The notes: generated by a model not told the origin, from the letters alone. 23,478 nt of DNA from JACVRU01 sp040902725 (GCA_040902725.1 JBBDWU010000033.1:1-23478); one strand, 5' to 3'. Counted from the stretch's first letter, positions 1 to 8,477 are shown. A program made the numbers and translations.

Positions 1-3000
1 TCGCCGAGGTCACGACCGCCGTCGCGACGGGCGACCTGACGAAGAAGATCACCGTCGAGGCCCGGGGCGAGATCCTCGAGCTCAAGGACACCATCAACAC
101 CATGGTCGACCAGCTCTCGTCCTTCGCGGACGAGGTCACGCGCGTCGCCCGCGAGGTGGGCACCGAGGGCAAGCTCGGCGGCCAGGCGAAGGTCAAGGGC
201 GTCTCCGGCGTCTGGAAGGACCTCACCGACAACGTGAACACGCTCGCCGACAACCTGACGACGCAGGTGCGCGCGATCGCCGAGGTCACGACCGCGGTCG
301 CCCAGGGCGTCCTCTCTCAGACGATCACGGTGGACGCGCGCGGCGAGGTCGCGGAGCTCAAGAACACGATCAACCGCATGGTCGACCAGCTCTCGACGTT
401 CGCGGACGAGGTCACCCGCGTGGCCAAGGAGGTGGGCACCGAGGGCCAGCTCGGCGGCCAGGCCGTCGTGCGCGACGTCTCCGGCGTCTGGAAGGACCTG
501 ACCGACAACGTCAACCAGCTCGCGCAGACGCTGACCACGCAGCTGCGCGCGATCGCCGAGGTCTCGACGGCGGTGACCCAGGGCGACATGTCCCGCGAGA
601 TCACCGTCGAGGCGGCCGGCGAGGTCGCGGAGCTGAAGGACAACATCAACCAGATGATCGCCAACCTCGCCGTCACCACCCGGCGCAACCTCGAGCAGGA
701 CTGGCTCAACTCGAACCTGGCGCGCTTCTCCGGCATCCTCCAGGGCGAGCGCGACCTGACGGCCGTGTCGCGGCTGATCATGTCCGAGCTGACGCCGCTC
801 GTCGATGCGCAGCACGGTGCCTTCTTCATCCGCGAGTCGCCCGACGCGGAGGAGCTGAAGCTGAACGCGACGTTCGGCTACAAGGCCCGCCGCCAGGTCG
901 CGAATCACTTCAAGTTCGGCGAAGGCCTCGTCGGCCAGGCGGCGATCGAGGGCAAGCGGATCCTCGTCACCGGCGCACCCGACGACTACGTCCGCATCGC
1001 CTCCGGCCTCGGCGAGGCCGGCCCGAAGAACCTCGTCGTCCTGCCGGTGCTCTTCGAGGACCAGGTGATGGGCGTGATCGAGCTGGCCTCGTTCGACGAC
1101 TTCTCGGACACGCAGCTGACGTTCCTCGAGCAGCTCGCCGAGACGATCGGCGTCGTGATCAACACGATCCAGGCGACGATGCGCACCGAGCAGCTGCTCG
1201 AGCAGTCGCAACAGCTCGCGCTGGACCTCCAGTCCCAGTCCGAGGAGCTCCAGGTGCAGCAGGAGGAGCTCCAGAAGACCAACGAGGACCTGGAGGAGCA
1301 GGCGAGCTCGCTGCGCGCCTCGGAGGAGCTGCTCCAGCAGCAGCAGGAGGAGCTCCAGCAGACGAACGAGGAGCTGGAGGAGAAGGCGGCGCTGCTCGAG
1401 GAGCAGAACCACCGGATCGAGGTCAAGAACCGGGAGATCGAGGAGGCTCGGGCGGCGCTCGAGGAGAAGGCGGAGCAGCTCGCGCTCTCGTCCCGCTACA
1501 AGTCCGAGTTCCTGGCCAACATGAGCCACGAGCTGCGGACGCCGCTCAACTCGCTGCTCATCCTGGCGAAGCTGCTCTCGGACAACCCGAACGGCAACCT
1601 CGACGAGAAGCAGGTCGAGTTCGCCCGGACGATCTACACGGCCGGCTCCGACCTGCTCCAGCTGATCAACGACATCCTCGACCTCTCGAAGATCGAGGCG
1701 GGGAAGATGGACATCCAACCGGCGGAGCTGGAGCTCGCGCGCGTCGGCGGCTACGCCGAGCGCACGTTCAGGCCGCTGGCCGACGAGAAGTCGCTGGAGT
1801 TCGAGATCGTGGTCGGCGACGGGGTGCCGGACGCGATCGTCACGGACGAGCAGCGGCTGCTGCAGGTGCTCCGCAACCTGCTCTCGAACGCGTTCAAGTT
1901 CACCGAGGGCGGCCGCGTCGAGCTGCGGGTCGAGGCGCCCGAGGGCATCGCGTTCGCAGGGACGGCGCTTGCCGAGGCCGATCGCGTGATCGCGTTCTCC
2001 GTGGTCGACACCGGGATCGGGATCGCGCCCGAGAGCCTGAAGCTCGTCTTCGAGGCGTTCCAGCAGGCCGACGGCTCCACCGCCCGCCGCTTCGGCGGCA
2101 CGGGCCTCGGCCTTTCCATCAGCCGCGAGGTCGCCCGCCTGCTCGGGGGCGAGATCCATGCCACGTCCAAGCCCGGCAAGGGCTCCACGTTCACGCTCTA
2201 CATCCCCGACCGTTACGTCCCCCCGGCGAGGCCGCCGGAGCAGGCGCTCGCGCCCGAGCCGCAGGCCGAGGAGGCCCCCGATCTCGATCCGGCCGTGCTG
2301 CTCCGCTCAGACGTGGCGGACGACCGGGAGGGGATCCAACCCGGCGACCGCGTCGTCCTGATCGTCGAGAGCGACGAGGCGATCGCGCGCACGGTGCTCG
2401 ACACCGCCCGCGAACGCGGCTTCAAGGGCGTCGTCGCCCTGCGCGGCGACACGGGCCTCGCGCTGGCGAGGGAGGTCAAGCCCGACGCAGTGGTGCTCGA
2501 CACCCAGGTGCCGGTGCTCGACGGCTGGAAGCTGCTCGAGCGCCTGAAAGGCAATCCGGAGACGCGTCACATCCCCGTCCACGTGATCGACGCGGGCGAG
2601 GACGGCCGGCGAACGGCGCTGCGCTCCGGCGCGGTCGCCTTCCTCGAGCGGCCGCTGACGAGCGAAGCGCTCGCGGACGCGTTCGCACGGATCGAGGAGT
2701 TCACGACCCGCGACCGGCCCCGCCGGCTGCTCGTCGTCGAGGACGATCCGGTCCAGCAGCTTGCCATCGCCGAGCTGATCGGCGGGGGCGACGACATCGA
2801 GGTGATCAGCGCCGGCTCAGCCGACGACGCGCTCGCGCGGCTCGCCGAGGGGCCGGTGGACTGCATGGTCCTCGACCTGAAGCTCCCCCAGAAGACGGGG
2901 TTCTCGCTACTCGAGCAGGTGAAGGAGGACGAGCGTTTCCGCGACGTCCCGATCGTCATCTACACCGGCAAGGACCTGACTCGCACCGAGGAGTCGCGGC

Positions 3001-3527
3001 TGCGGCGCTACGCGGAGGCGATCGTGATCAAGGGCGCGAACTCGCCCGAGCGGCTGCTCGAGGAGACCTCGCTCTTCCTGCACCGGGTCGAGCGCGACCT
3101 GCCGCAGGAGAAGCGGCGGATGCTGGAGCACCTCCACGACCAGGAGGCCGTCTTCCGCGACAAGCGCGTGCTCGTCGTCGACGACGACGTCCGCAACGTC
3201 TTCGCGCTCACGAGCGTCCTCGAGCGTCACGGGATGAAGGTGCGCTACGCGGAGAACGGACGGGAGGCCCTGGAGCAGCTCGAGCAGGATCCGGGCGTCG
3301 ACCTCGTCCTGATGGACATCATGATGCCCGAGCTCGACGGCTACGAGGCCACCCGCAAGATCCGCAAGATCGACGCCTTCGCGCAGGTGCCGATCATCGC
3401 GCTGACCGCGAAGGCGATGAAGGGCGACAAGGAGAAGACGATCGCCGCCGGCGCATCGGACTACATCACCAAGCCGGTGGATATCGACCAGCTGCTGTCG
3501 CTGATGCGAGTCTGGCTCTACCAGTAA
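1..3527 (+). CDS. Poly-HAMP hybrid sensor histidine kinase with three receiver domains (5' partial)
   Basis: The reading frame is open from base 3 and runs off the left edge, so the true start is outside; 1174 residues are visible. Order: two complete 92-residue HAMP/linker repeats and the start of a third (1-215), GAF (about 240-386), a long Glu/Gln-rich coiled coil with repeated EELQ-NEELEE units (395-498), HisKA with phospho-His 509 in MSHELRTPLN, HATPase with N box near 625, DTGIGIAP and GGTGLGLS (about 698), then three receivers with Asp 833, 958 and 1105. The HAMP repeats resemble fungal Nik1/Os-1 group III kinases. No membrane segment is visible, so it looks cytosolic here. The first receiver has Arg 883 where the conserved Lys is expected and may be degenerate; the third looks canonical. 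First visible gene of an operon with CheR, CheB and a second kinase. The signal sensed is unknown. Confidence 0.93.
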   Translation, partial: AEVTTAVATGDLTKKITVEARGEILELKDTINTMVDQLSSFADEVTRVAREVGTEGKLGGQAKVKGVSGVWKDLTDNVNTLADNLTTQVRAIAEVTTAVAQGVLSQTITVDARGEVAELKNTINRMVDQLSTFADEVTRVAKEVGTEGQLGGQAVVRDVSGVWKDLTDNVNQLAQTLTTQLRAIAEVSTAVTQGDMSREITVEAAGEVAELKDNINQMIANLAVTTRRNLEQDWLNSNLARFSGILQGERDLTAVSRLIMSELTPLVDAQHGAFFIRESPDAEELKLNATFGYKARRQVANHFKFGEGLVGQAAIEGKRILVTGAPDDYVRIASGLGEAGPKNLVVLPVLFEDQVMGVIELASFDDFSDTQLTFLEQLAETIGVVINTIQATMRTEQLLEQSQQLALDLQSQSEELQVQQEELQKTNEDLEEQASSLRASEELLQQQQEELQQTNEELEEKAALLEEQNHRIEVKNREIEEARAALEEKAEQLALSSRYKSEFLANMSHELRTPLNSLLILAKLLSDNPNGNLDEKQVEFARTIYTAGSDLLQLINDILDLSKIEAGKMDIQPAELELARVGGYAERTFRPLADEKSLEFEIVVGDGVPDAIVTDEQRLLQVLRNLLSNAFKFTEGGRVELRVEAPEGIAFAGTALAEADRVIAFSVVDTGIGIAPESLKLVFEAFQQADGSTARRFGGTGLGLSISREVARLLGGEIHATSKPGKGSTFTLYIPDRYVPPARPPEQALAPEPQAEEAPDLDPAVLLRSDVADDREGIQPGDRVVLIVESDEAIARTVLDTARERGFKGVVALRGDTGLALAREVKPDAVVLDTQVPVLDGWKLLERLKGNPETRHIPVHVIDAGEDGRRTALRSGAVAFLERPLTSEALADAFARIEEFTTRDRPRRLLVVEDDPVQQLAIAELIGGGDDIEVISAGSADDALARLAEGPVDCMVLDLKLPQKTGFSLLEQVKEDERFRDVPIVIYTGKDLTRTEESRLRRYAEAIVIKGANSPERLLEETSLFLHRVERDLPQEKRRMLEHLHDQEAVFRDKRVLVVDDDVRNVFALTSVLERHGMKVRYAENGREALEQLEQDPGVDLVLMDIMMPELDGYEATRKIRKIDAFAQVPIIALTAKAMKGDKEKTIAAGASDYITKPVDIDQLLSLMRVWLYQ
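3..660 (+). repeat. In-frame tandem 276-bp repeats encoding HAMP units
   Basis: Units begin at 3, 279 and 555, each opening with codons for AEV(T/S)TAV. The period is exactly 276 bp (92 codons), and the DNA is strongly conserved between units, for example around the codons for VSGVWKDLTDNVN. The third unit is incomplete and leads into the GAF linker. More units may lie before the left edge. Near-identical in-frame repeats like these can expand or contract by recombination. Confidence 0.9.
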
Positions 3528-3529
3528 CG

Positions 3530-4387
3530 ATGCGCGTGGCGCGGCAGCTGCCGACGGCCGAGCTGTACGACAGCGCGCTCGAGGAGATCGAGGTCGCGGC
3601 GCTGCTCGACGCGGTCCACCGCCTCTACGGCTTCGACTTCCGCGGCTACGCGGCGGCGTCGCTGCGGCGGCGCCTGCGCAGGCGCATGCGCGAGGAAGGG
3701 GTCACCACGATCAGCGGCCTCCAGGAGCGCGTGCTCCACGACTCCGAAGCGATGCACCAGCTGATCCTCGATCTGTCCATCTCGGTCACGTCGATGTTCC
3801 GCGACCCGAGCTTCTTCCTCGCCTTCCGGGAACGTGTTTGCCCGCTGCTCGCCACCTATCCGTTCACGCGCATCTGGAACGCGGGCTCCGCCACGGGCGA
3901 GGAGACCTACTCGCTCGCGATCGTGCTCGCCGAGGAGGGGCTCTACGACCGCTGCCGCATCTACGCGACGGACATCAACGAGTCCGTGCTCGACCGGGCG
4001 CGCACCGGCGTGTTCCCGATCGAGCGCATGCAGGAGTACACGCGGAACTACATCCGCGCCGGCGGGAAGCGCGCCTTCTCCGAGTACTACACGGCCGCCT
4101 ACGGGGGCGCCCGCTTCGATCCGGCCCTGGTCGAGAACGTCGTCTTTGCGCAGCACAACCTCGTCTCGGACCGCTCGTTCAACGAGTTCAACGCGATCGT
4201 GTGCCGCAACGTGATGATCTATTTCGACCGCCAGCTCCAGGACCGGGTCTACGGCCTCTTCGACGCGAGTCTGGCGCGGCTGGGCGTGCTCGCGATCGGC
4301 CAGAAGGAGACGATCCGCTTCAGCTCCATCGCCGACCGGTACGAGGAGCTCGACCCGGTCGAGAAGCTCTACAGGAAGGTCGGGTGA
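3530..4387 (+). CDS. cheR: CheR-type protein-glutamate methyltransferase
   Basis: A 285-residue SAM-dependent methyltransferase of the CheR family, which methylates glutamates in signalling receptors. The N-terminal helical domain has an Arg-rich stretch (about 40-55, SLRRRLRRRMREE) as in CheR. The SAM site is WNAGSATGEETYSLA (around 116-130), with Ala where CheR proteins often have Cys. Further family marks are ATDINESVLDRAR and the VCRNVMIYFD segment. The ATG at 3530 follows the upstream kinase stop by 2 bp and has no clear ribosome binding site, which suggests translational coupling. The stop overlaps the cheB start. No chemoreceptor, CheA, CheW or flagellar gene is nearby, so the target is probably a partner in this signalling operon, perhaps one of the kinases; that is inference. 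Confidence 0.93.
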   Translation: MRVARQLPTAELYDSALEEIEVAALLDAVHRLYGFDFRGYAAASLRRRLRRRMREEGVTTISGLQERVLHDSEAMHQLILDLSISVTSMFRDPSFFLAFRERVCPLLATYPFTRIWNAGSATGEETYSLAIVLAEEGLYDRCRIYATDINESVLDRARTGVFPIERMQEYTRNYIRAGGKRAFSEYYTAAYGGARFDPALVENVVFAQHNLVSDRSFNEFNAIVCRNVMIYFDRQLQDRVYGLFDASLARLGVLAIGQKETIRFSSIADRYEELDPVEKLYRKVG

Positions 4388-4971
4388 GCGACTACGCGCT
4401 TGTCGTGGTGGGAGCATCGCTCGGCGGTCTCGCCGCCGTCTCCGAGCTGCTCGCCCAGCTGCCTGACGAGCTGGACGCCGCCGTCGTCCTCGCGCAGCAC
4501 CGCGCGGCCGAAGCGCCCCGCGGGGAGCTCGAGCGGCTCCTGCAGCTGCACACCGACCGCAAGGTCGTGGAGGTGTCCGACAAGGATCCGATCGAGCCCC
4601 GCCACGTCTACCTCGCCCCGCCCGACTACCACGTGCTGGTCGAGCCGGGCTCCTTCGCGCTCTCGACCGAGGCGCGAGTGATGTACGCCCGGCCGTCGAT
4701 CGACGTGCTCTTCGAGTCGGCCGCCGACGCCTACGGCGAGCGCGCGATCGGGATCGTGCTCACGGGCGCGAACGCCGACGGGGCCGCCGGCCTCGCGCGC
4801 ATCAAGGCTGTCGGCGGCGTGGCTATCGCCCAGGACCCGGCCACGGCGCAGGCGCCGGTGATGCCCGCCGCAGTCCTGAAGGCCACGGCCGTGGACGCCG
4901 TCCTGCCGGTGGGCGAGATGGGCGCCTTTCTGCGCAGCCTCGCCCTCACGCCGGCTGGAGTGAGGACGTGA
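4384..4971 (+). CDS. cheB: Stand-alone CheB-type methylesterase domain
   Basis: Starts at GTG 4384, which overlaps the cheR stop (GTGA). The frame is open further upstream, but homology begins here with DYALVVVGASLGG. At 195 residues it is the catalytic domain only: Ser 12 (GAS), His 39 (LAQH) and Asp 132 (LTGANADGA) form the expected triad. Classical CheB has an N-terminal receiver that represses the esterase until phosphorylated; that domain is absent, so regulation must come from elsewhere, perhaps the receiver of the next gene. The family removes methyl groups from receptor glutamates and can deamidate glutamines. With CheR it would form a reversible methylation pair. It overlaps the next gene by another GTGA. 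Confidence 0.93.
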   Translation: MSDYALVVVGASLGGLAAVSELLAQLPDELDAAVVLAQHRAAEAPRGELERLLQLHTDRKVVEVSDKDPIEPRHVYLAPPDYHVLVEPGSFALSTEARVMYARPSIDVLFESAADAYGERAIGIVLTGANADGAAGLARIKAVGGVAIAQDPATAQAPVMPAAVLKATAVDAVLPVGEMGAFLRSLALTPAGVRT

Positions 4972-7325
4972 CCCGCGCCTCCCTCCTGCTCGTCGACGAC
5001 CGGCCCCAGAATCTCCTCGCGCTGGAGGCGATCCTCGAGCCGCTGGGCCAGGAGCTCGTCTCCGTCCGCTCGGGCGAGGAGGCCCTGCGGGAGCTGCTGC
5101 GCGGCGAGTTCGCGGCCATCCTCCTCGACGTGCAGATGCCCGGGCTCGACGGCTTCGAGACCGCCGCCCTGATCAAGCAGCGCGAGCGGACGAGCCACGT
5201 GCCGATCATCTTCCTGACGGCGCTCTCGAAGGACACCGATCACGTCTTCCGCGGCTACGAGGCGGGCGCCGTCGACTACATCCTCAAGCCCTTCGACCCG
5301 GACATGCTGCGCTCGAAGGTCTCCGTCTTCGTCGAGCTCTGGCGCAAGGAGCAGGCGCTCCGCGAGCGCGAGGTCAAGGCGGCCCGCCAGGAGAGCGAGC
5401 AGCGCTACCAGTCGCTCGCCGCGGCGGTGCCGGCGATCGTCTGGCAGGCCGACCCGATGGGCAACGCGTCCTACTACAACGAGCGCTGGTTCGAGTACAC
5501 GGGGATCGCCCCGGCGCGCCAGGCAGAGACGGACTGGCATGACGTGATCCACCCGGACGACTTCCCGCGGACGCTCGCGGCCTGGGAGGAGTCCGCGCGC
5601 ACGGGCGTCGTCTTCGAGAACGAGTACCGGTTCAGGCGCGCCGACGGCACTTACCGATGGCACCTCGGCCGCGCCGTCCCACTCCGGGACGCTCGTGGCG
5701 AGGTCGCAAGCTGGATCGGGACTGCCGTCGACATCGACGACCGCAAGCGCGCGGAGGAGCGGCAGAACTTCCTCGTCCAGGCGGGCGAGCTGCTGGGCAG
5801 GTCGCTCGACTACGAGCAGGCGCTGAAGGACGTGGCCGGCGCGGCCGTCGCCGGGATGGCCGACTGGTGCATCGTCGACGTGCTCGCCGACGACGGCTCG
5901 ATCCGACTGCTCACGGCGGCGCACTCCGACCCGGTGAAGGTCCGGCTGGCCGAGGAGCTGCGAGAGCGCTACCCGCCGGACCCCGACAGCCCGCGAGGAG
6001 CCTCGCTCGTGATCCGGACGGGCGAGCCGCAGCTAGCAACCGACATCGACGACGCCATGCTGCAGGCGGGCGCGCGGGACGAGACACACCTTCAGCTGCT
6101 CCGCGAGCTCGGCCTTCGCTCCTACGTCTCGGTGCCGCTCCGGGCCCGCGAGCGGACGATCGGGGCGATCACGCTCGTCCTCGCCGAGTCGGGCCGGAAC
6201 TTCGGCCCCGCCGACCTCGCGCTGGCGGAGGAGCTCGCCCGGCGCGCGGGGACGGCGATCGAGAACGCGGAGCTCTACGAGGAGGTCGAGGAGCGGGCGC
6301 AGGCGGCGCGCGTGCTCGACGCGGTCGGCGACGGCGTGGTGCTCGTCGACCAGAACGGGATCGTGCGGCTCTGGAACCCCGCGGCCGAGACGATCACGGG
6401 CATCCGGGCCGGCGAGATCGTCGGCCGGCGCGCGGACGAGGTCATCCGGACGTGGCCGGCGGGCACTGCCGATGCCCCGCGCGTGGAGACGGTGCCCGTC
6501 GAGGTTCAGGGTCGCGAGCTCTGGCTCTCGATCTCGGGGGTCGCCCTCGAGGAGGGGACGGTGTACGCGTTCCGCGACCTGACCGAGGAGCGCGTCCTGG
6601 AGCGGCTCAAATCCGAGTTCGTCGCAACCGTCTCCCACGAGATCCGCACGCCGCTCGCGGCCGTCCACGGTGCCGCGCTGACGCTCCTGCGCCGCGACCT
6701 GGAGCTCGAGGACGACATCCAAACGCGACTCCTACAGGTGATCGGCGACGAGTCGGCCCGCCTCGCCACGATCGTCAACGACCTGCTGCTGGCGAGCCAC
6801 CTCGACTCGGGCCGGCTGCCGGTGTCCATCGAGAGCTGCGACGCGCGCGAGCTGGCGGGGAGCGTGGTCGAGGCGGCCCGCGCGCATGCGGCCAGCTCGG
6901 TCGAGGTGACGCTGTCCGCGCCCGACGACCTGCCGCCGGTGGCCGCGGATCCCGGGCAGCTGCGGCAGGTGCTCGCCAACCTCGTCGACAACGCGATCAA
7001 GTACTCGCCCGACGGCGGCCCCGTGGAGCTGCGAGCGGAAGAGAGCGACGGCCACCTGCGCTTCGAGGTCGTCGACAAGGGGCTCGGCATCCCGCCGTCG
7101 GAGCACCCCCGCGTCTTCGAGAAGTTCTACCGCCTCGACCCGAACATGACCCGTGGCATCGGCGGCACCGGCCTGGGCCTCTACATCTCCCGTGAGCTGG
7201 TGCGCAACATGGACGGGCGGATCTGGGTCGAGTCGCGGCTCGGCGCAGGCTCCATGTTCGTGGTCGAGATCCCACTCGCGCCGGTCAAGGGCCGGCGCAA
7301 GCGCAAGGCCGCTTCGCGAGCTTAG
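4968..7325 (+). CDS. Receiver-PAS-GAF-PAS sensor histidine kinase
   Basis: 785 residues from GTG 4968, which overlaps the cheB stop. An N-terminal receiver (about 1-125) has VDD at the acidic pocket, phospho-Asp 54, a Thr in FLTAL and Lys in LKPFDP, so it looks functional. PAS/PAC follows (about 145-255, ending with the WIGTAVDIDDRK signature), then GAF (about 265-435), a second PAS (about 440-535), HisKA with His 557 in ATVSHEIRTPL, and HATPase with DNAIKYS near 675, DKGLGIPP and GGTGLGLYIS near 732. No membrane segment is seen, so it is probably soluble. With the receiver first, it could accept phosphate from the upstream hybrid kinase and relay to its own kinase core. No separate output regulator is encoded, so the final response is unknown. 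Confidence 0.92.
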   Translation: MTRASLLLVDDRPQNLLALEAILEPLGQELVSVRSGEEALRELLRGEFAAILLDVQMPGLDGFETAALIKQRERTSHVPIIFLTALSKDTDHVFRGYEAGAVDYILKPFDPDMLRSKVSVFVELWRKEQALREREVKAARQESEQRYQSLAAAVPAIVWQADPMGNASYYNERWFEYTGIAPARQAETDWHDVIHPDDFPRTLAAWEESARTGVVFENEYRFRRADGTYRWHLGRAVPLRDARGEVASWIGTAVDIDDRKRAEERQNFLVQAGELLGRSLDYEQALKDVAGAAVAGMADWCIVDVLADDGSIRLLTAAHSDPVKVRLAEELRERYPPDPDSPRGASLVIRTGEPQLATDIDDAMLQAGARDETHLQLLRELGLRSYVSVPLRARERTIGAITLVLAESGRNFGPADLALAEELARRAGTAIENAELYEEVEERAQAARVLDAVGDGVVLVDQNGIVRLWNPAAETITGIRAGEIVGRRADEVIRTWPAGTADAPRVETVPVEVQGRELWLSISGVALEEGTVYAFRDLTEERVLERLKSEFVATVSHEIRTPLAAVHGAALTLLRRDLELEDDIQTRLLQVIGDESARLATIVNDLLLASHLDSGRLPVSIESCDARELAGSVVEAARAHAASSVEVTLSAPDDLPPVAADPGQLRQVLANLVDNAIKYSPDGGPVELRAEESDGHLRFEVVDKGLGIPPSEHPRVFEKFYRLDPNMTRGIGGTGLGLYISRELVRNMDGRIWVESRLGAGSMFVVEIPLAPVKGRRKRKAASRA

Positions 7326-7400
7326 TCTCCGCGGCGGGTGCTACCGTTGGTGGACGGAGCGGGCATCCAGCGCCGCCCCTCGAGGGAAGACGAGGCCTGA

Positions 7401-7655
7401 ATGCGCGGCGAGATGCTCTGGTTCAACGAGGAGAAGGGGCACGGCTTCATCCGCACCGAGGAGGGCGAGCGCCTCCTGGTCGAGCGGAGCGGCTTCACCG
7501 GCGGGCGGGCGCCTGTAGGGCGGTGCGCCGGCCTCCACGTCACCTTCGAGCGCGAGTCGGGCTCCAAGGGAAGCCGCGCCGTCGGGACGTCGCTGGTCGA
7601 GTACGTCGAGCCGCGCCGCGCGCGCCTGCGCCGCTCGAACGGCATCCGCGCCTAG
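7401..7655 (+). CDS. Cold-shock-domain-like small protein
   Basis: 84 residues. The ATG at 7401 has GAGG six bases upstream. The start matches the cold-shock fold: GEMLWFNEEKGHGFI corresponds to the usual KWFN-x-x-KGFGFI, so RNP1 is present with His for the middle Phe. The RNP2 site reads LLVERS where V-F-V-H is usual, so aromatic nucleic-acid contacts are missing. The RESGSKGSRAVGTSL segment matches the last strands (ESG-KGP-A--V), and a basic tail follows (RRARLRRSNGIR). It may bind RNA or DNA with changed specificity. It ends only 8 bp from the convergent tRNA gene. A weak extended -10 (TGCTACCGT) lies at 7339-7347. Confidence 0.72.
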   Translation: MRGEMLWFNEEKGHGFIRTEEGERLLVERSGFTGGRAPVGRCAGLHVTFERESGSKGSRAVGTSLVEYVEPRRARLRRSNGIRA

Positions 7656-7663
7656 GGACGCAG

Positions 7664-7735
7664 AGCCGGAGGTGGGAGTCGAACCCACGGCCTACTCATT
7701 ACAAGTGAGTTGCTCTACCACTGAGCTACTCCGGC
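7664..7735 (-). tRNA. tRNA-Thr (anticodon UGU)
   Basis: The reverse complement folds as a complete 72-nt tRNA: acceptor GCCGGAG pairs with CTCCGGC, D arm GCTC/GAGC, anticodon stem ACTCA/TGAGT around loop CTTGTAA, and T arm GTGGG/CCCAC around TTCGACT. The anticodon TGT reads ACA threonine codons. The discriminator is U, and CCA is not encoded (CTG follows). The gene lies 23 bp downstream of the sigH stop on the same strand and is probably co-transcribed with it. Confidence 0.96.
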
Positions 7736-7758
7736 GCTGCCGGGGATCGTAGCCTGGA

Positions 7759-8454
7759 CTAGAGCAGGACCTGGCGCGACTGCTGGTGCTGGACGATCTT
7801 GCGCTTGACGCGTTGCAGTGCGTTGTCGATCGTCTTCGTGTCGCAGCCGAGCTCGACGGCCATGTCCTCGTAGGACAGGCCCTCGAGATAGAGCCTGAGC
7901 GCGTCGGCTTCCAGCGGCGAGAGGCCAGTGCCGAGCGTGAAGACGAGGCTCTGGAGCTCCTCGGTGGAGATCACGCAGACCGACGGATCGTTGACGCCCG
8001 GCCCGGCGAGCGCGTCGCCGAGCGTGCAGTCGCCGTCCCCGTCCTGGCCTGCGGGCGTGTGGCTGAACGACACGTAGGTGTTGAGCGGCGAGTGCTTGAA
8101 GCGCGTGGCCGTCTTGATCGCCGTGATGATCTGGCGCGTCACGCAGAGCTCCGCGAACGACCGGAACGACGTCTCCTTGTCGTGGCGGAAGTCGCGCACC
8201 GCCTTGTAGAGGCCGATCAGCCCCTCCTGGATCAGGTCCTCGGAGTCGCCGCCGGCGAGGAAGTACGAGCTCGCCTTCATGCGCACGAAGCCGGTGTAGC
8301 GGCGGATCAGCGTGTCGAGCGCGACCGAGTCGCCGTTCCGGGCGCGGACGACGAGCTGCAGGTCGGCCAGCTCTCGCTGGGCCTTCTGCTGGCTGGTCGC
8401 TGCGGTTGCGGGCCGAGCTGCCAACGCGTCTCCCGAATCGGGTGGACCATCCAA
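7759..8454 (-). CDS. sigH: RNA polymerase sigma factor of the SigH/Spo0H type
   Basis: 231 residues, close to Bacillus SigH in length and motifs. Region 2 has DSVALDTLIRRYTGFVR, SSYFLAGGDSEDLIQEGLIG and the ITRQIITAIKTATR-like stretch (here VTRQIITAIKTATRFKH). Region 4 ends TKTIDNALQRVKRKI, almost as in Spo0H. The N-terminal 25 residues are a low-complexity extension. The start is TTG 8454, preceded by AGGGTGAG; no better in-frame start is visible. In Bacillus this factor drives stationary-phase and early sporulation genes; the role here is not known. The upstream order rlmB-yacP-sigH is the Firmicutes order. A good promoter, a dyad and a LexA-like box lie upstream. Confidence 0.93.
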   Translation of the reverse strand: MDGPPDSGDALAARPATAATSQQKAQRELADLQLVVRARNGDSVALDTLIRRYTGFVRMKASSYFLAGGDSEDLIQEGLIGLYKAVRDFRHDKETSFRSFAELCVTRQIITAIKTATRFKHSPLNTYVSFSHTPAGQDGDGDCTLGDALAGPGVNDPSVCVISTEELQSLVFTLGTGLSPLEADALRLYLEGLSYEDMAVELGCDTKTIDNALQRVKRKIVQHQQSRQVLL

Positions 8455-8477
8455 GTCTCACCCTGAAGTTGAGGGAG

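Noticed and set aside
3518..4417. 299-codon minus-strand frame opposite cheR
   Set aside because: No motifs and composition typical of antisense frames in GC-rich DNA; cheR motifs are unambiguous on plus.
4731..5924. Long open frame of 397 codons on the minus strand
   Set aside because: It lies opposite the clear CheB and kinase genes, has low-complexity Arg/Val/Leu composition and no recognisable motif. Such shadows are expected from GC-rich codon use.
5657..7195. 512-codon plus-strand frame inside the second kinase
   Set aside because: Arg/Gly-rich frame-shift shadow; the real frame carries REC, PAS, GAF, HisKA and HATPase motifs.
7523..7708. Short plus-strand frame ending SRRWESNPRPTHYK
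   Set aside because: This peptide is a common false translation of the antisense strand of tRNA genes; it overlaps tRNA-Thr.
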